Source: Algoriphagus oliviformis
GTDB lineage: Bacteria; Bacteroidota; Bacteroidia; Cytophagales; Cyclobacteriaceae
Assembly (NCBI RefSeq): GCF_017254915.1
Contig: NZ_JAFKCT010000002.1
Location: 496,001 to 560,000, forward strand
Direction: 5' to 3'
DNA: 64,000 nucleotides
Made by a program: the position numbers and the translations under genes. Under the pieces are notes generated by a model. That model was not told where the DNA came from. It made no database searches and was given only the letters and a program-made list of their open reading frames with translations. This document shows positions 20,217-29,044 of this stretch, one piece after another (within the stretch, counting starts at the first letter, position 1; each line of letters opens with the position of its first letter).

Positions 20217-20855
20217 TCAGGGGGCCAGGCGGTCGATTTTCCAGCTGTGGTCTGGATTCATCTGGTAAGAAATGCGGTCATGGAGCCTGCTCGGCCGTCC
20301 CTGCCAAAACTCCATCCGTATCGGCGTCAGCCTATAGCCTCCCCAGTGCGTCGGTCGGGTCAGTGGCTCTGTTGCAAATTTTTCCTCAAATGCCTGCTGA
20401 CGCGAGGTCAATTCCTCCCGATTGGCAATGATGGTGCTCTGGGGGGAAGCCCAAGCGCCGATCTGGGATCCCAGAGGCCTGGAATGGAAGTAGGCGTCGG
20501 ATTCCGCGCCGGACACCTTTGACAAATCGCCACTGATCCGGACCTGCCGCTCCAGCTGCGGCCAAAAAAAAGTGAGCGAAGCTCTGGGGCTTGAGGCGAT
20601 TTCTCGTCCTTTTTCGCTCGCGTAGTTGGTAAAAAAAACAAATCCCTGATCGACCTCTTTCAGCAGTACGATCCGCCCGTTGGGGTAGCCGTCCAGGCCT
20701 AGGGTAGAAAGGCACATGGCGTTCACTTCGGGGACTTCGGAATCGATTGCTTCGGCCATCCAGCTCCTAAACTGCTCGATTGGGTTTGTGTTTATATCTT
20801 TGATATCCAGTGATTTGGAACTGTAGTCTTTACGAATTTCAGAAAGCTTCATCAT
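20217..20855 (-). CDS. pdxH: Pyridoxamine 5'-phosphate oxidase
   Basis: 212 aa. FMN-binding split-barrel: MCLSTLGLDGYPNGRIVLLKEVDQGFVFFTNY and the C-terminal substrate segment WGGYRLTPIRMEFWQGRPSRLHDR are diagnostic. It oxidises PNP/PMP to pyridoxal 5'-phosphate. Two Met codons start the frame and either could be used. It is transcribed divergently from yqgE across a ~100-bp gap. Confidence 0.96.
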   Translation of the reverse strand: MMKLSEIRKDYSSKSLDIKDINTNPIEQFRSWMAEAIDSEVPEVNAMCLSTLGLDGYPNGRIVLLKEVDQGFVFFTNYASEKGREIASSPRASLTFFWPQLERQVRISGDLSKVSGAESDAYFHSRPLGSQIGAWASPQSTIIANREELTSRQQAFEEKFATEPLTRPTHWGGYRLTPIRMEFWQGRPSRLHDRISYQMNPDHSWKIDRLAP

Positions 20856-20955
20856 CGATTCTCTTGGGTTGAAAATTGCCTGATAAAAGTACCACAGGCA
20901 TTGGATTTTTAAAATTTAAGCCTATATTTTTCACTCAATAGGAAAGGATATAAGT

Positions 20956-21525
20956 ATGAAGAATGAGGCTACGAAAATCCCCCAAGCAGGAAATCTACTG
21001 ATTTCAGAACCTTTTTTGCAGGATGAAAACTTCGTCCGCTCAGTCGTTTTGCTTTGCGAGCACAACGCTGAGGGAAGTTTTGGACTGGTACTGAACAAGC
21101 CCTCCATCCTCCATCTCAGCGAGTTGGTCGAGGAGCTTTCCTTTTTGGAAAACGAGGTCTTTGTGGGCGGTCCCGTAGAGCAGAACACCCTGCACTTTAT
21201 CTACTTTGGGGAAAAGTCTCTGGAGGGGAGTATAGCCATAGGGGAGCACCTCTGGTGGGGAGGGGATTTTGAGAGCCTCGTGGAGCATCTGAAAAGCGGC
21301 ATTTTGGATCCTCATGACGTTCGTTTTTTCATCGGATACAGTGGATGGGGATCCGGACAGCTGTCCGACGAATTGGGTGAAAACACCTGGATCGTATGCG
21401 ACCACAAAGTGGAGCCGAATGTACTGGAAAACACCCCTGACGAGCTTTGGCGCTTGCTTTTGAAAAACATGGGAGGGGAGTTTAAGGTAATCGCAAATTA
21501 TCCCCTCGACCCAAGATTAAATTAG
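20956..21525 (+). CDS. YqgE/AlgH family protein
   Basis: 189 aa. AGNLLISEPFLQDENFVRSVVLLCEHNAEGSFGLVLNKP is the UPF0301/YqgE signature. Function is not firmly known; structures exist for the family, and AlgH was first linked to alginate regulation in Pseudomonas. Encoded 48 bp before the DUF349 protein. An A/T-rich TATATTTTT stretch upstream (about 20921) could be part of the promoter. Confidence 0.92.
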   Translation: MKNEATKIPQAGNLLISEPFLQDENFVRSVVLLCEHNAEGSFGLVLNKPSILHLSELVEELSFLENEVFVGGPVEQNTLHFIYFGEKSLEGSIAIGEHLWWGGDFESLVEHLKSGILDPHDVRFFIGYSGWGSGQLSDELGENTWIVCDHKVEPNVLENTPDELWRLLLKNMGGEFKVIANYPLDPRLN

Positions 21526-21573
21526 GCAAAATCCCTACTTTTGCCCATATTGCCTTGAAATAGTATCGTTTTT

Positions 21574-23631
21574 ATGACTGAAAAAAGTAACGAATTGTCT
21601 GAAAAAGACAAGGTGACCCAAGCTTCCGAAGAGGAAGTAAAGGGTATCGAAAATGCAGAACAAGCCGATCAAACCGAAGCGGTCCCAAGTCCCGAAAGCA
21701 AGGATGCGGAAGATACCCAGCCAGTAGCAGCAGAGGAAGAGAAAGCCGTCGAAGGAACTTCGGTGAAGGAAACTCCCGCAGCGCCAGCTCCGGAAAAGGA
21801 GGCGCCTATCGCGGCGGAAGCTGCCAAGGATGAGGCTGCAGTCGACCCAGATAAAAACGATCAAAGCGAGAAAGAGGAGGGGGAATCAGAAGAGTCTGAC
21901 GAGGATGATGACCATGCGGATGAGCACATCGACCTGTCTGACTTGGGCAAGGTTCAACTTTTGAAGCTCCTCAAGGATAAAATCCACCAAGTACCCGTAC
22001 TGAAGCTCGACAAGCTGGCCCATGAGATCAAGGCTGCTTTCGAAGAGCTGGTCTCCAAGGACAAAGAAGAGGCATTGGCCAAATTCAAGGCAGAGGGTGG
22101 AGCGGAAGATGATTTCGAATACCGCCAGCACGAGGAAGAGCGTGAGTTTTTCAAAGTGTTCAACGACTTCCGCTACCAAATCAACTCGCTGAGAAAAGAA
22201 GCCGAAAAGCAAAAGGAAAAGAACCTCACGGCGAAAAATGAGCTTTTGAACAAACTCCGTGACCTCGTCGACGGAGAAGAGACTACGCTCAGTATGGGGG
22301 CTATCAAGGCCATCCAGGAAGAGTGGAAGTCCATCGGTCCGGTACCTACCGCTCAAAACAGAAACCTTTGGGCGAGTTTCAATGCCCTCATGGACCGTTT
22401 CTACGACAATCGAAGCATCTATTTTGAGCTCAAGGAACTTGACCGCAAGAAAAACCTGGAGAGCAAGACGGAGCTCTGCGAAAAGGCCGAGCAGCTGAAG
22501 GATGTCAAGGAGCTGAAGGAAGCCATCAAGCAGCTCAACGAGCTGCACGAGGAATTTAAGCACATTGGCCCCGTACCCCGAGAGGATCAGGAGGATTTGT
22601 GGCAGCGGTTCAAGGCAGCATCAGATGCGGTCTATGATCGCCGAAAGGAATTTTTCGAAGGCCAAAAGGAAGTCTATAAACAAAATCAAGTCGACAAAGA
22701 GGCATTGATTGCCCAGCTGGCTCCATTTGCCGAATTCAAGGCCGACCGGATCAAGGACTGGAATACCAAGACCAAGGAAATCCTGGAAGTGCAGAAAGCT
22801 TGGGAAAAGATAGGCCCTGTGCCGAAGGAGTCCGGAAAGGAGATCAACAAGGCGTTTTGGGCGGCTTTCAAGCATTTCTTCCACAATAAGAACCTGTTCT
22901 TCAAGGAACTGGATGAAATCCGCGCTACCAACCAAAAGAAAGCCGAAGAACTGATCGCACAGGCGGAGTCCCTGATGGACAATACCGACTGGCAAAATAC
23001 CGCCAACCAGCTCGTGAAGTTGCAGCAAGACTGGAAGAAGCTGGGGCCGACCCCTGAGAAGAACAGAGACGCGCTATACAAGAAGTTTAAGTCCGCTTGC
23101 GATACCTTCTTCGAAAACAGAAGAAACTCCAACAAGCAGGCGCATTCCGAGTTTGATCAGAACCTGAAGAAAAAGCAGGAGATCATTCAAGCCATTGCCG
23201 ATGCGGCATCTGGGGAGAGCCTGACGGAGGAAGCCTTGACCACCTGGGTTTCGGAGTTCAACGAGATTGGCTTTGTGCCTCGCAAGAATATCAAGGAGGT
23301 GCAGGCGCAGTTTAAGGATGCCGTGGACAAGTATCTTGAAAACCTCGACTCTACCGATACCGATCGGGAAGATTTTCTGTTTAGGCTCAACCTAAACCGT
23401 ATCCAGTCCGATCCAAATGCCGTGAAGACCCTCAACAAGAAGGAGCATGGCATACGCAAGCAAATCGCCGATCTGGAAAACAACATCACCCTCTGGAAAA
23501 ACAACCTGGAATTCTTTGCGGCATCCAAAACCGCCGATAAGCTCAAGGACCAGTTTGATGTGAAAATCCAAAAGGCGGAAGAAGAGATAGACAAGCTGAA
23601 AAAGAAGCTGAACATCCTGAAGGAGTTCTGA
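21574..23631 (+). CDS. DUF349 repeat protein
   Basis: 685 aa, highly charged. The acidic, Glu/Ala-rich N-terminus (1-125) is followed by about five DUF349 repeats, each with a variant of 'W..IGPVP' and an FWA/FKA helix, making a long coiled-coil rod. E. coli YicH/RecF-pathway-linked DUF349 proteins exist, but the function is unproven. The last ~35 codons are duplicated at 32100-32216, after the type I R-M island. Confidence 0.88.
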   Translation: MTEKSNELSEKDKVTQASEEEVKGIENAEQADQTEAVPSPESKDAEDTQPVAAEEEKAVEGTSVKETPAAPAPEKEAPIAAEAAKDEAAVDPDKNDQSEKEEGESEESDEDDDHADEHIDLSDLGKVQLLKLLKDKIHQVPVLKLDKLAHEIKAAFEELVSKDKEEALAKFKAEGGAEDDFEYRQHEEEREFFKVFNDFRYQINSLRKEAEKQKEKNLTAKNELLNKLRDLVDGEETTLSMGAIKAIQEEWKSIGPVPTAQNRNLWASFNALMDRFYDNRSIYFELKELDRKKNLESKTELCEKAEQLKDVKELKEAIKQLNELHEEFKHIGPVPREDQEDLWQRFKAASDAVYDRRKEFFEGQKEVYKQNQVDKEALIAQLAPFAEFKADRIKDWNTKTKEILEVQKAWEKIGPVPKESGKEINKAFWAAFKHFFHNKNLFFKELDEIRATNQKKAEELIAQAESLMDNTDWQNTANQLVKLQQDWKKLGPTPEKNRDALYKKFKSACDTFFENRRNSNKQAHSEFDQNLKKKQEIIQAIADAASGESLTEEALTTWVSEFNEIGFVPRKNIKEVQAQFKDAVDKYLENLDSTDTDREDFLFRLNLNRIQSDPNAVKTLNKKEHGIRKQIADLENNITLWKNNLEFFAASKTADKLKDQFDVKIQKAEEEIDKLKKKLNILKEF

Positions 23632-23642
23632 ATTTTCATGCT
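23527..23642 (+). repeat. Left direct repeat of R-M island (3' end of DUF349 gene)
   Basis: These ~116 bp (last ~35 codons plus 11 bp after the stop) recur at 32100-32216 in the same orientation with only a handful of mismatches, mostly at synonymous or conservative sites. The two copies bracket hsdR, the decayed toxin-antitoxin genes, the RAYT, hsdS and hsdM (period 8573 bp). Confidence 0.92.
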
Positions 23643-23784
23643 ATAAATTAGGGAAAAGGGAGTTTTTAAACTTCCTTTTTTTTCTGCCTAACTCCTTTTA
23701 GGCAGTAGCTTGAAATTTCACTTGAATGGGTTTTCTTTCATCCCTACACCATTTCACCTTAAAATTGTTTTGGAAAAACAATTA
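23643..23784. terminator. Hairpin cluster between DUF349 gene and hsdR
   Basis: Three stems lie in 142 bp between convergent genes: GGGAG...CTTCC with a T-run (about 23658-23680), CTGCCTAA/TTAGGCAG (23684-23705), and a perfect 9-bp AATTGTTTT/AAAACAATT (23763-23783) right before the hsdR stop. They probably terminate transcription from both sides. Confidence 0.6.
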
Positions 23785-26655
23785 CTAAGCCGCCGCGATT
23801 CCGCTGATAAAAGTCTCCACGAAGTCGACGATTTTACCGATCACCCGCTCGGCGGTGGACTTGCGTTTGGCCAGGCCTGGCTTGTCCTTCATGATCGATA
23901 CCACCTCGTCCCGTAAGGGTTCTTTCTCAGTATAGATATAGCGGGCGATGAGATCTTCCAAGGGGGCGGGCTCCAGTCCTTCTTCTTCGCTGAGCATCCT
24001 GACCGCCTCGATGCGTTCTCTTGTCCAGAACTGCTCAAATTCCTCCGGGATCTGCTCCGAGTCGCCGATCTGGGGGAGATTTTCGCGGATGAACTTCTCG
24101 ATCAGTTCCCGCTTGCTGCGGAGTTGGGACTCGCCTACCATGAGGTCGACGATGGCCTGCTCTTGCTTCTCGCGCTCCTCTAGCGGCGCATCTTTTAGCT
24201 TAGCCAAGAGCTTGAGAATGTAGGACACGTTGATTTCGTCCCGGTGGATCAGCTCCAGCTCAAAGTCCACATCCTGGAGGATGGATACCTTTTCCTTTTG
24301 CGTATGTCCCTTGGCCTTGTCGTAGAGGTCCAAGTATTTACTCTTGTAGTCTTCGAAGGTCTGCTCCGGCATCGCCAGATCCGCAAAGCTGAACTCGGTA
24401 AAGGTCCCCAGCACGTTCTTGATCCTCATCAACTCCCGGAAGGCCTTGATGAATTCCAATTCCTCCACCTCGCTCGGCAGATGGTTGACGCTGTCCACGG
24501 TTGGGGTGATCTGCAGCAGCTTGATATAGGCCTCTGCGAATTTCCGCACATAGTCCTCGTAAGGCTGGAGGATGATTTCGTCCTTGGCCGCGATGTTGGA
24601 GAACAGGGTGATCGCTTCGTCCGTGGCGCTCTTCAGGTTTCGGAAGCAGACGATGTTGCCTTGGGACTTGAGTTCGTTCAGGATACGATTGGTACGGGAG
24701 TAGGCCTGGATTAGTCCGTGGAACTTGAGGTTTTTGTCCACATACAGCGTGTTCAGCGACTTGCTGTCAAAACCCGTGAGAAACATGTTCACTACCAGCA
24801 GTACGTCGATCTGTTTCTTTTTGACCTTCTTGGCAATGTCGATATAGTACTGGTAAAATAGTTTACTGTCTTTGGTGGAGTAGTTGGTGTTGAAGTCTTG
24901 GTTGTAGTGACCGATGAACTCGTCCAAGTATTCGCGGGGATGCTTGGCACCGGGTAGGCCATAGGGCGCTCTTTCGTTGTCCGCAGCGATGCCAAACTCG
25001 CTTTCTTCCCAGTCGTCCTCAAAGCCACCATCCTCGATCAGATCCACATTTTGGCCATAGGAGTAAATCGTGGCTACCTTCAGCTGATGGGCTCCTTCCT
25101 GGCGCTTGCGGTGGAAAAGCTGGTAATACTGGATCAGCACAGGCACGCTGGGTACGCATAGGATGGATGTAAACTCCCGGTTGTGGGTCTTCTTGCCATG
25201 GTTTTGGATGATGTACTCGACGATGGACTCCAGGCGCTGGGGAGCGGTCATCACTTCTTCCTCGTCGATGGCTTCCACGTTGATGTCCAGGATCTGGTCT
25301 TTCTTGCGAAAGGTGCTGATGTATTCGACGGAAAACTTCAGGACGTTTTCATCCCGGATCGCGTCGGTGATCACATACTTGTGCAGGCAGTCACCAAACA
25401 GCATCTTGGTCGTCCGCTTTCCGTAGCTGTTTGTCCCGGCGTTTTGCTCAAAGATAGGGGTGCCGGTGAAGCCGAACATCTGGGAACCTTCGAAAAAGCC
25501 CTTGATCTGCTCGTGGGTCTTTCCAAACTGGGAGCGGTGGCATTCGTCGAAGATGAATACGATCTTTTTGTCCCGCAGCTGTCCAATTTTTCCCAGATGG
25601 CGTGTCTTGGATACCGCCGTGTTCAGCTTCTGGATGGTGGTGACGATGAGTCGGGCATCTCCTTCCAATTGCCTTACCAGGGTTTTTGTATCGTTGGTAC
25701 CGTCGATGCTACCCTTACTGAAGGCGTTGAACTCTTCGACGGTCTGGGTGTCCAGGTCTTTTCTGTCCACGACGAAGACGACTTTGTGGACTTCAGGGAG
25801 GTTGCAGAGGATCTGGGCGGTCTTGAAGGAGGTGAGCGTCTTGCCCGAGCCGGTGGTGTGCCAGATATACCCAAACTTGTCACTGGTCTTCACCCGCTCC
25901 ACGATGGCCTCGGTGGCGAAGTACTGGTAGGGGCGAAGCACCATCAGCGTCTTGTTGCCCTCGTTGAGCACGACATACTTGGTGATCATCTTGGCCAGGT
26001 GGCAGCGCTCCAGAAACACATCCGTGAAGGCCTGCAGCTGAGTGATCAACTGGTTCTTTGGATCTGTCCAGTAAAAGGTCTGCTTGAAGGAGCGGTCTTT
26101 CAGGCTGGAGTTTGCGTAGTACTTTGTGTTGACGCCATTACTGATGACGAAGAGTTGGATAAACTGGAAGAGACCCTGTCCGGCACCGAAGGAATGGATG
26201 CCGTAGCGCAGGGTTTGCTTAAAGGCTTCCTTCAGCTCCAGTCCGCGACGCTTGAGCTCGATCTGGGCGAGGGGAAGTCCGTTGATCAGGATGGTGACAT
26301 CGTAGCGGTTTCTGTACGTGCCCTCCATGCTGAGCTGTTGGGTCACCTGGAACTCGTTTTGACACCAGTGGAGTTGGTTGACCAGTTCGATGGTGCGGTG
26401 CTCGCCCATCTCATCCAGATAGGGCACCCGATCTCTGAGAATTTTGGCGCGCTCGAATACGCCACCCTTGTTGATGAAGTTGAGGATCTGGGAGAAGCTG
26501 CCCTCGCTGAGCTTCACGCGGTTGTGCTTTTCCAGCTGGGTTTTGAGGTTGCCCAGAAGGTCTTGTTCGTCTCGGAGGATGACCTTATTGTATCCGAGCT
26601 GTACAAGTTGGTCGACGAGGTTGTTTTCGAGGGTCTGTTCGGGCTGTATGGTCAT
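23785..26655 (-). CDS. hsdR: Type I restriction endonuclease R subunit
   Basis: 956 aa from ATG 26655; the frame is open upstream, but the extra 47 codons run into a heptamer repeat. The N-terminal PD-(D/E)xK nuclease has D119 and E133-L-K135 (QIELKRRG). SF2 helicase motor: Walker A HTTGSGKT (266-273), DECH (370-373), then FTGTP, and motif VI-type residues in YSRTNRI. The C-terminal helical domain probably binds HsdM. It translocates and cuts DNA lacking HsdMS methylation. It lies 2.4 kb from hsdS/hsdM; decayed TA genes and a RAYT separate them. Confidence 0.95.
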   Translation of the reverse strand: MTIQPEQTLENNLVDQLVQLGYNKVILRDEQDLLGNLKTQLEKHNRVKLSEGSFSQILNFINKGGVFERAKILRDRVPYLDEMGEHRTIELVNQLHWCQNEFQVTQQLSMEGTYRNRYDVTILINGLPLAQIELKRRGLELKEAFKQTLRYGIHSFGAGQGLFQFIQLFVISNGVNTKYYANSSLKDRSFKQTFYWTDPKNQLITQLQAFTDVFLERCHLAKMITKYVVLNEGNKTLMVLRPYQYFATEAIVERVKTSDKFGYIWHTTGSGKTLTSFKTAQILCNLPEVHKVVFVVDRKDLDTQTVEEFNAFSKGSIDGTNDTKTLVRQLEGDARLIVTTIQKLNTAVSKTRHLGKIGQLRDKKIVFIFDECHRSQFGKTHEQIKGFFEGSQMFGFTGTPIFEQNAGTNSYGKRTTKMLFGDCLHKYVITDAIRDENVLKFSVEYISTFRKKDQILDINVEAIDEEEVMTAPQRLESIVEYIIQNHGKKTHNREFTSILCVPSVPVLIQYYQLFHRKRQEGAHQLKVATIYSYGQNVDLIEDGGFEDDWEESEFGIAADNERAPYGLPGAKHPREYLDEFIGHYNQDFNTNYSTKDSKLFYQYYIDIAKKVKKKQIDVLLVVNMFLTGFDSKSLNTLYVDKNLKFHGLIQAYSRTNRILNELKSQGNIVCFRNLKSATDEAITLFSNIAAKDEIILQPYEDYVRKFAEAYIKLLQITPTVDSVNHLPSEVEELEFIKAFRELMRIKNVLGTFTEFSFADLAMPEQTFEDYKSKYLDLYDKAKGHTQKEKVSILQDVDFELELIHRDEINVSYILKLLAKLKDAPLEEREKQEQAIVDLMVGESQLRSKRELIEKFIRENLPQIGDSEQIPEEFEQFWTRERIEAVRMLSEEEGLEPAPLEDLIARYIYTEKEPLRDEVVSIMKDKPGLAKRKSTAERVIGKIVDFVETFISGIAAA

Positions 26656-26734
26656 TGGTTGGTGAGCGTATCCGGAATTCTGCCAGCTTTGCAATTTTCG
26701 GTAAGTTGATCTGTCTTCTGGTTCAATAAGGCTG

Positions 26735-26759
26735 GATGTCCGATGTCCGATGTCCGATG
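26735..26759. repeat. Heptamer array GATGTCC upstream of hsdR
   Basis: Three exact GATGTCC units and part of a fourth lie in non-coding DNA before hsdR. The same heptamer family recurs at 34887 and 52873. Confidence 0.85.
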
Positions 26760-26989
26760 CTTGGGATTCAGTACCATCAATAGCAGATTGATCCATAAAA
26801 CCAGCGTAAGGTGGATGTTGAGTCTGGATTTGGAGGGGTAATACATTCCAGGTAAACTTGGAAGGCTCTTTACCTTCGGTTTGGTGCCCACAAAGGTCTT
26901 CGACGTTGAACCCGAATCAACGTCTTCTTTTTTGAAGAAGAGTTCTGCGACTGTCAAAGTTTTTTCAAAAAAAGACCCGAGAGCAGATC

Positions 26990-27007
26990 TCCCGGTCACT
27001 ATCGGGA
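26990..27007. repeat. CCCGAT-type palindrome
   Basis: TCCCGGT-cact-ATCGGGA, a 7-bp inverted repeat (one G-T pair) with a 4-nt loop, same family as 11351, 52926 and the one in the tRNA-Thr remnant. The surrounding 26760-27090 is non-coding and holds further weak hairpins, such as CGTTGA/TCAACG at about 26904; I see no credible gene in it. Confidence 0.75.
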
Positions 27008-27090
27008 CGGTATGCCACTCAGGTTCTGTTGTGGCTAAGATGCAAAATTAGTTGACGCGATGCAAGGTCTCCAGCGGATCTCGATTTACC

Positions 27091-27380
27091 CTAGTATTTC
27101 AGCCTAGTCGGGCTTTGGCGAACGTCAAAAAAGGTGATGATCAAAATGCTGTCGGCCTTTATTCGGTAGTAGACTCTGGTCTGCTTTGTCAACTGGAAGG
27201 CTCTGATCGACTTTTCGCGTTTACTTCTGGGCCGATATCCGGAAAGTCCGCCACAAGATCCAAAAAATTCTTCGTGCGTTTTTCAAACTGAACAGCCACG
27301 GCTTCACCTCATTCCTCCTCCAGGTAGTCGACTGTTTTGTGGAATTTTTTGAGTGCAGTCTTGGTGACGACTACCTTCAC
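27091..27380 (-). pseudogene. RelE/ParE-family toxin pseudogene
   Basis: Starting from GTG 27380, which overlaps the antitoxin TGA, the frame reads VKVVVTKTALKKFHKTVDYLEEE and hits TGA where family members have Trp (before GEAVAVQFEKRTKNF). A later frame change is needed to reach IRAFQLTKQTRVYYRIKAD and FFDVRQSPTRLKY. Spliced together this is a normal ~95-aa ParE/RelE toxin, so it has at least two lesions and is inactive. The intact antitoxin lies directly upstream. Confidence 0.8.
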
Positions 27381-27607
27381 TTCAGGTGCCGAAAAAGTCT
27401 TGTCTTTTCTACGAGGTTTTCCTCTTTTTCGGACTCCTCATAGGCATCCAGCACTTCCTGTTTTTGCGATTCGCTCAGATCATCCCACAGGACACCTGCT
27501 GGCGTGTTTCTCTGAGAGAGGAACCTGACCAGTGTTTCGAGGAGATCTTCTTCCTGGATCTCTTCTACGAGCCGGATGAGTTGTGTTTTTAGTTCGACCG
27601 CGGGCAT
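27377..27607 (-). CDS. Antitoxin of a ParE/RelE-type module (toxin broken)
   Basis: 76 aa, acidic. The C-terminal stretch WDDLSESQKQEVLDAYEESEKEENLV is typical of short Bacteroidota addiction-module antitoxins found before ParE/RelE toxins. Its stop overlaps the start of the toxin pseudogene, which shows the former operon. It may survive as an autorepressor or as a harmless remnant. Confidence 0.7.
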   Translation of the reverse strand: MPAVELKTQLIRLVEEIQEEDLLETLVRFLSQRNTPAGVLWDDLSESQKQEVLDAYEESEKEENLVEKTRLFRHLK

Positions 27608-27699
27608 GATGTTAATCCTGTTTGTCAGAATGGTTAAGGTAGCTAACGGCAGGGAGGTTTCAAAGTTCCTTCAGCCGTCCTATCGACGAACTGGACCTA

Positions 27700-27927
27700 T
27701 CAGTATCCCAAACCCATGTCTTGTGCCTCTTGGGCGAGCTGCTCCAAGCTCTTTCTTCGTGTCTCCCGCAGGTTTTGGTCATAGCGCTGCACATGCTCCG
27801 GTAGGAGTATGCGTTGTGTCCCGGCTTCCTGAAAGGGAATTTGACCTGTATCCAGCAACTTTTCCAGATGGGAGGGGGAGACCTTCAGGAGATCCGCGGC
27901 TTCGGCGGTAGTCAGTTCTTGGTACAT
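27700..27927 (-). CDS. Orphan HTH (excisionase-type) antitoxin-like protein
   Basis: 75 aa from ATG 27927. MerR/excisionase-like HTH (LTTAEAADLLKVSPSHLEKLLDTGQIPF) with a C-terminal RRKSLEQLAQEAQDMGLGY tail, as in antitoxins usually followed by a PIN-domain toxin. No PIN gene follows: 27608-27699 carries stops in the relevant frame. So the toxin partner seems deleted. Confidence 0.65.
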   Translation of the reverse strand: MYQELTTAEAADLLKVSPSHLEKLLDTGQIPFQEAGTQRILLPEHVQRYDQNLRETRRKSLEQLAQEAQDMGLGY

Positions 27928-28065
27928 GGTTTTGAATGTATAGCCTGGGGGGAAGTTAAGATCCGCGTTGGCCAAATCAAAACGTAGGCATATAAACCGA
28001 CGGGATTTGCTTTGCGGTGACCTAAACAAACCGCGTTTACAATACCTCTCCCTAAAAAGCAAAAG

Positions 28066-28118
28066 ACACGCCCTGGGACGCTGCCCCGATGGAAATCGGG
28101 AGTGGTAGCGTGGCGTGT
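28066..28118. repeat. Large REP-like composite hairpin near RAYT
   Basis: Nested stems: ACACGCC (28066-28072)/GGCGTGT (28112-28118), ACGCT (28078-28082)/AGCGT (28107-28111), and CCCGAT (28085-28090)/ATCGGG (28095-28100) around a GGAA loop. The inner core matches the dispersed CCCGAT palindromes. It lies ~180 bp from the RAYT stop. The rest of 27928-28300 has no supported gene. Confidence 0.75.
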
Positions 28119-28300
28119 ACTGTCGCTGTGAAGATGCCGAATTCGTTTCGAGATAGCAACGTTTCCATCAGGTTTTTCCGAATGTATTGGAGCATCTCTA
28201 CAGGTTTTTGGGATAGCACCGGGATTTCATCCAATGGGGCACATTCCCTCAATTTTCTCTTCTACCAAAAATGATGGGTTGAAGTGATTCTCTCAATCCG

Positions 28301-28981
28301 CTATTTCCCAAATATGTCCTCGTGCCATTTGCCGGGATTGTTGCGGATATAGGCCTTGATTCGCTGGTATTCCCCTTGGTCGCGAATGATGTGGTCGTGG
28401 TAGTTGGGCTGGAAAAAATGGTTGTAGTGGTTGTATTTGGGCATTTTCAGGTGATGTTGGTCGATATAGTCGTCGATTCGGGAATTTACGGCGGATTTGA
28501 ATCCAGCCAAAAAGGAGGAAATCGATCGGGGCAGGCGGATGGGGCGATGGCGTGGGATTGGGATATTGGAATTGGGGTTCGATGCAGATGGCAATTGGGA
28601 TGCCGATGGCGATGGCGATCGCAGAGACGCACGGCCGTGCGTCTGTACGGATCCGGATTTTGATCCGGATTCCGATCCAGATCCCGAATCCGATCCCATG
28701 TGCGATGCCGATTGATTGATCAGGATGATGGCGTGCAGGTGATTGGGCATGATGATGTATTCATCGCAGGTCAATTCCCGGCGGATATCAAAGGAGCGGA
28801 GCCATTCCGTTTCCACGATTTTCCCAAAATCGGATAGCCACATCCGATTCGGTGGGTAGATCCTGCCCAGGTTGCAGATCCGGTGCTGGGTCACGAAGGT
28901 GATGAAATACGCCCCGTCCGAGGAATAATCCCAGCCTGGTCTCCGGTGGGATTCGATACGGCATTTGTCTTGGTATTTCAT
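28301..28981 (-). CDS. REP-associated tyrosine transposase (RAYT, Y1/HUH)
   Basis: 226 aa, IS200-like Y1 transposase fold. HUH motif HLH (81-83) in IIMPNHLHAIILI; catalytic-Tyr candidate Y211 in KAYIRNNPGKWH; FVTQ and DFGKIVETEW segments are typical of RAYTs. RAYTs cut and join REP palindromes in single-stranded DNA and are single-copy, domesticated relatives of IS200. A ~55-aa low-complexity Ser/Gly/Pro insert (~92-148) comes from hexanucleotide repeats in the DNA and makes it longer than usual. It lies inside the R-M island. CCCGAT palindromes nearby could be its substrates (inference). Confidence 0.9.
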   Translation of the reverse strand: MKYQDKCRIESHRRPGWDYSSDGAYFITFVTQHRICNLGRIYPPNRMWLSDFGKIVETEWLRSFDIRRELTCDEYIIMPNHLHAIILINQSASHMGSDSGSGSESGSKSGSVQTHGRASLRSPSPSASQLPSASNPNSNIPIPRHRPIRLPRSISSFLAGFKSAVNSRIDDYIDQHHLKMPKYNHYNHFFQPNYHDHIIRDQGEYQRIKAYIRNNPGKWHEDIFGK

Positions 28982-29044
28982 GCAAAATAGCTGGGATCAA
29001 AAAGAGTATCCCAATGTCGCTATTTCCATTTGAAAATCAGAACA

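Noticed and set aside
25183-26709. 508-aa open frame on the + strand
   Set aside because: Antisense to hsdR, no family motif; hsdR on the other strand has all its motifs.
26652-26999. 115-aa open frame on the - strand upstream of hsdR
   Set aside because: Runs through the heptamer array and overlaps the hsdR start; composition looks non-coding.
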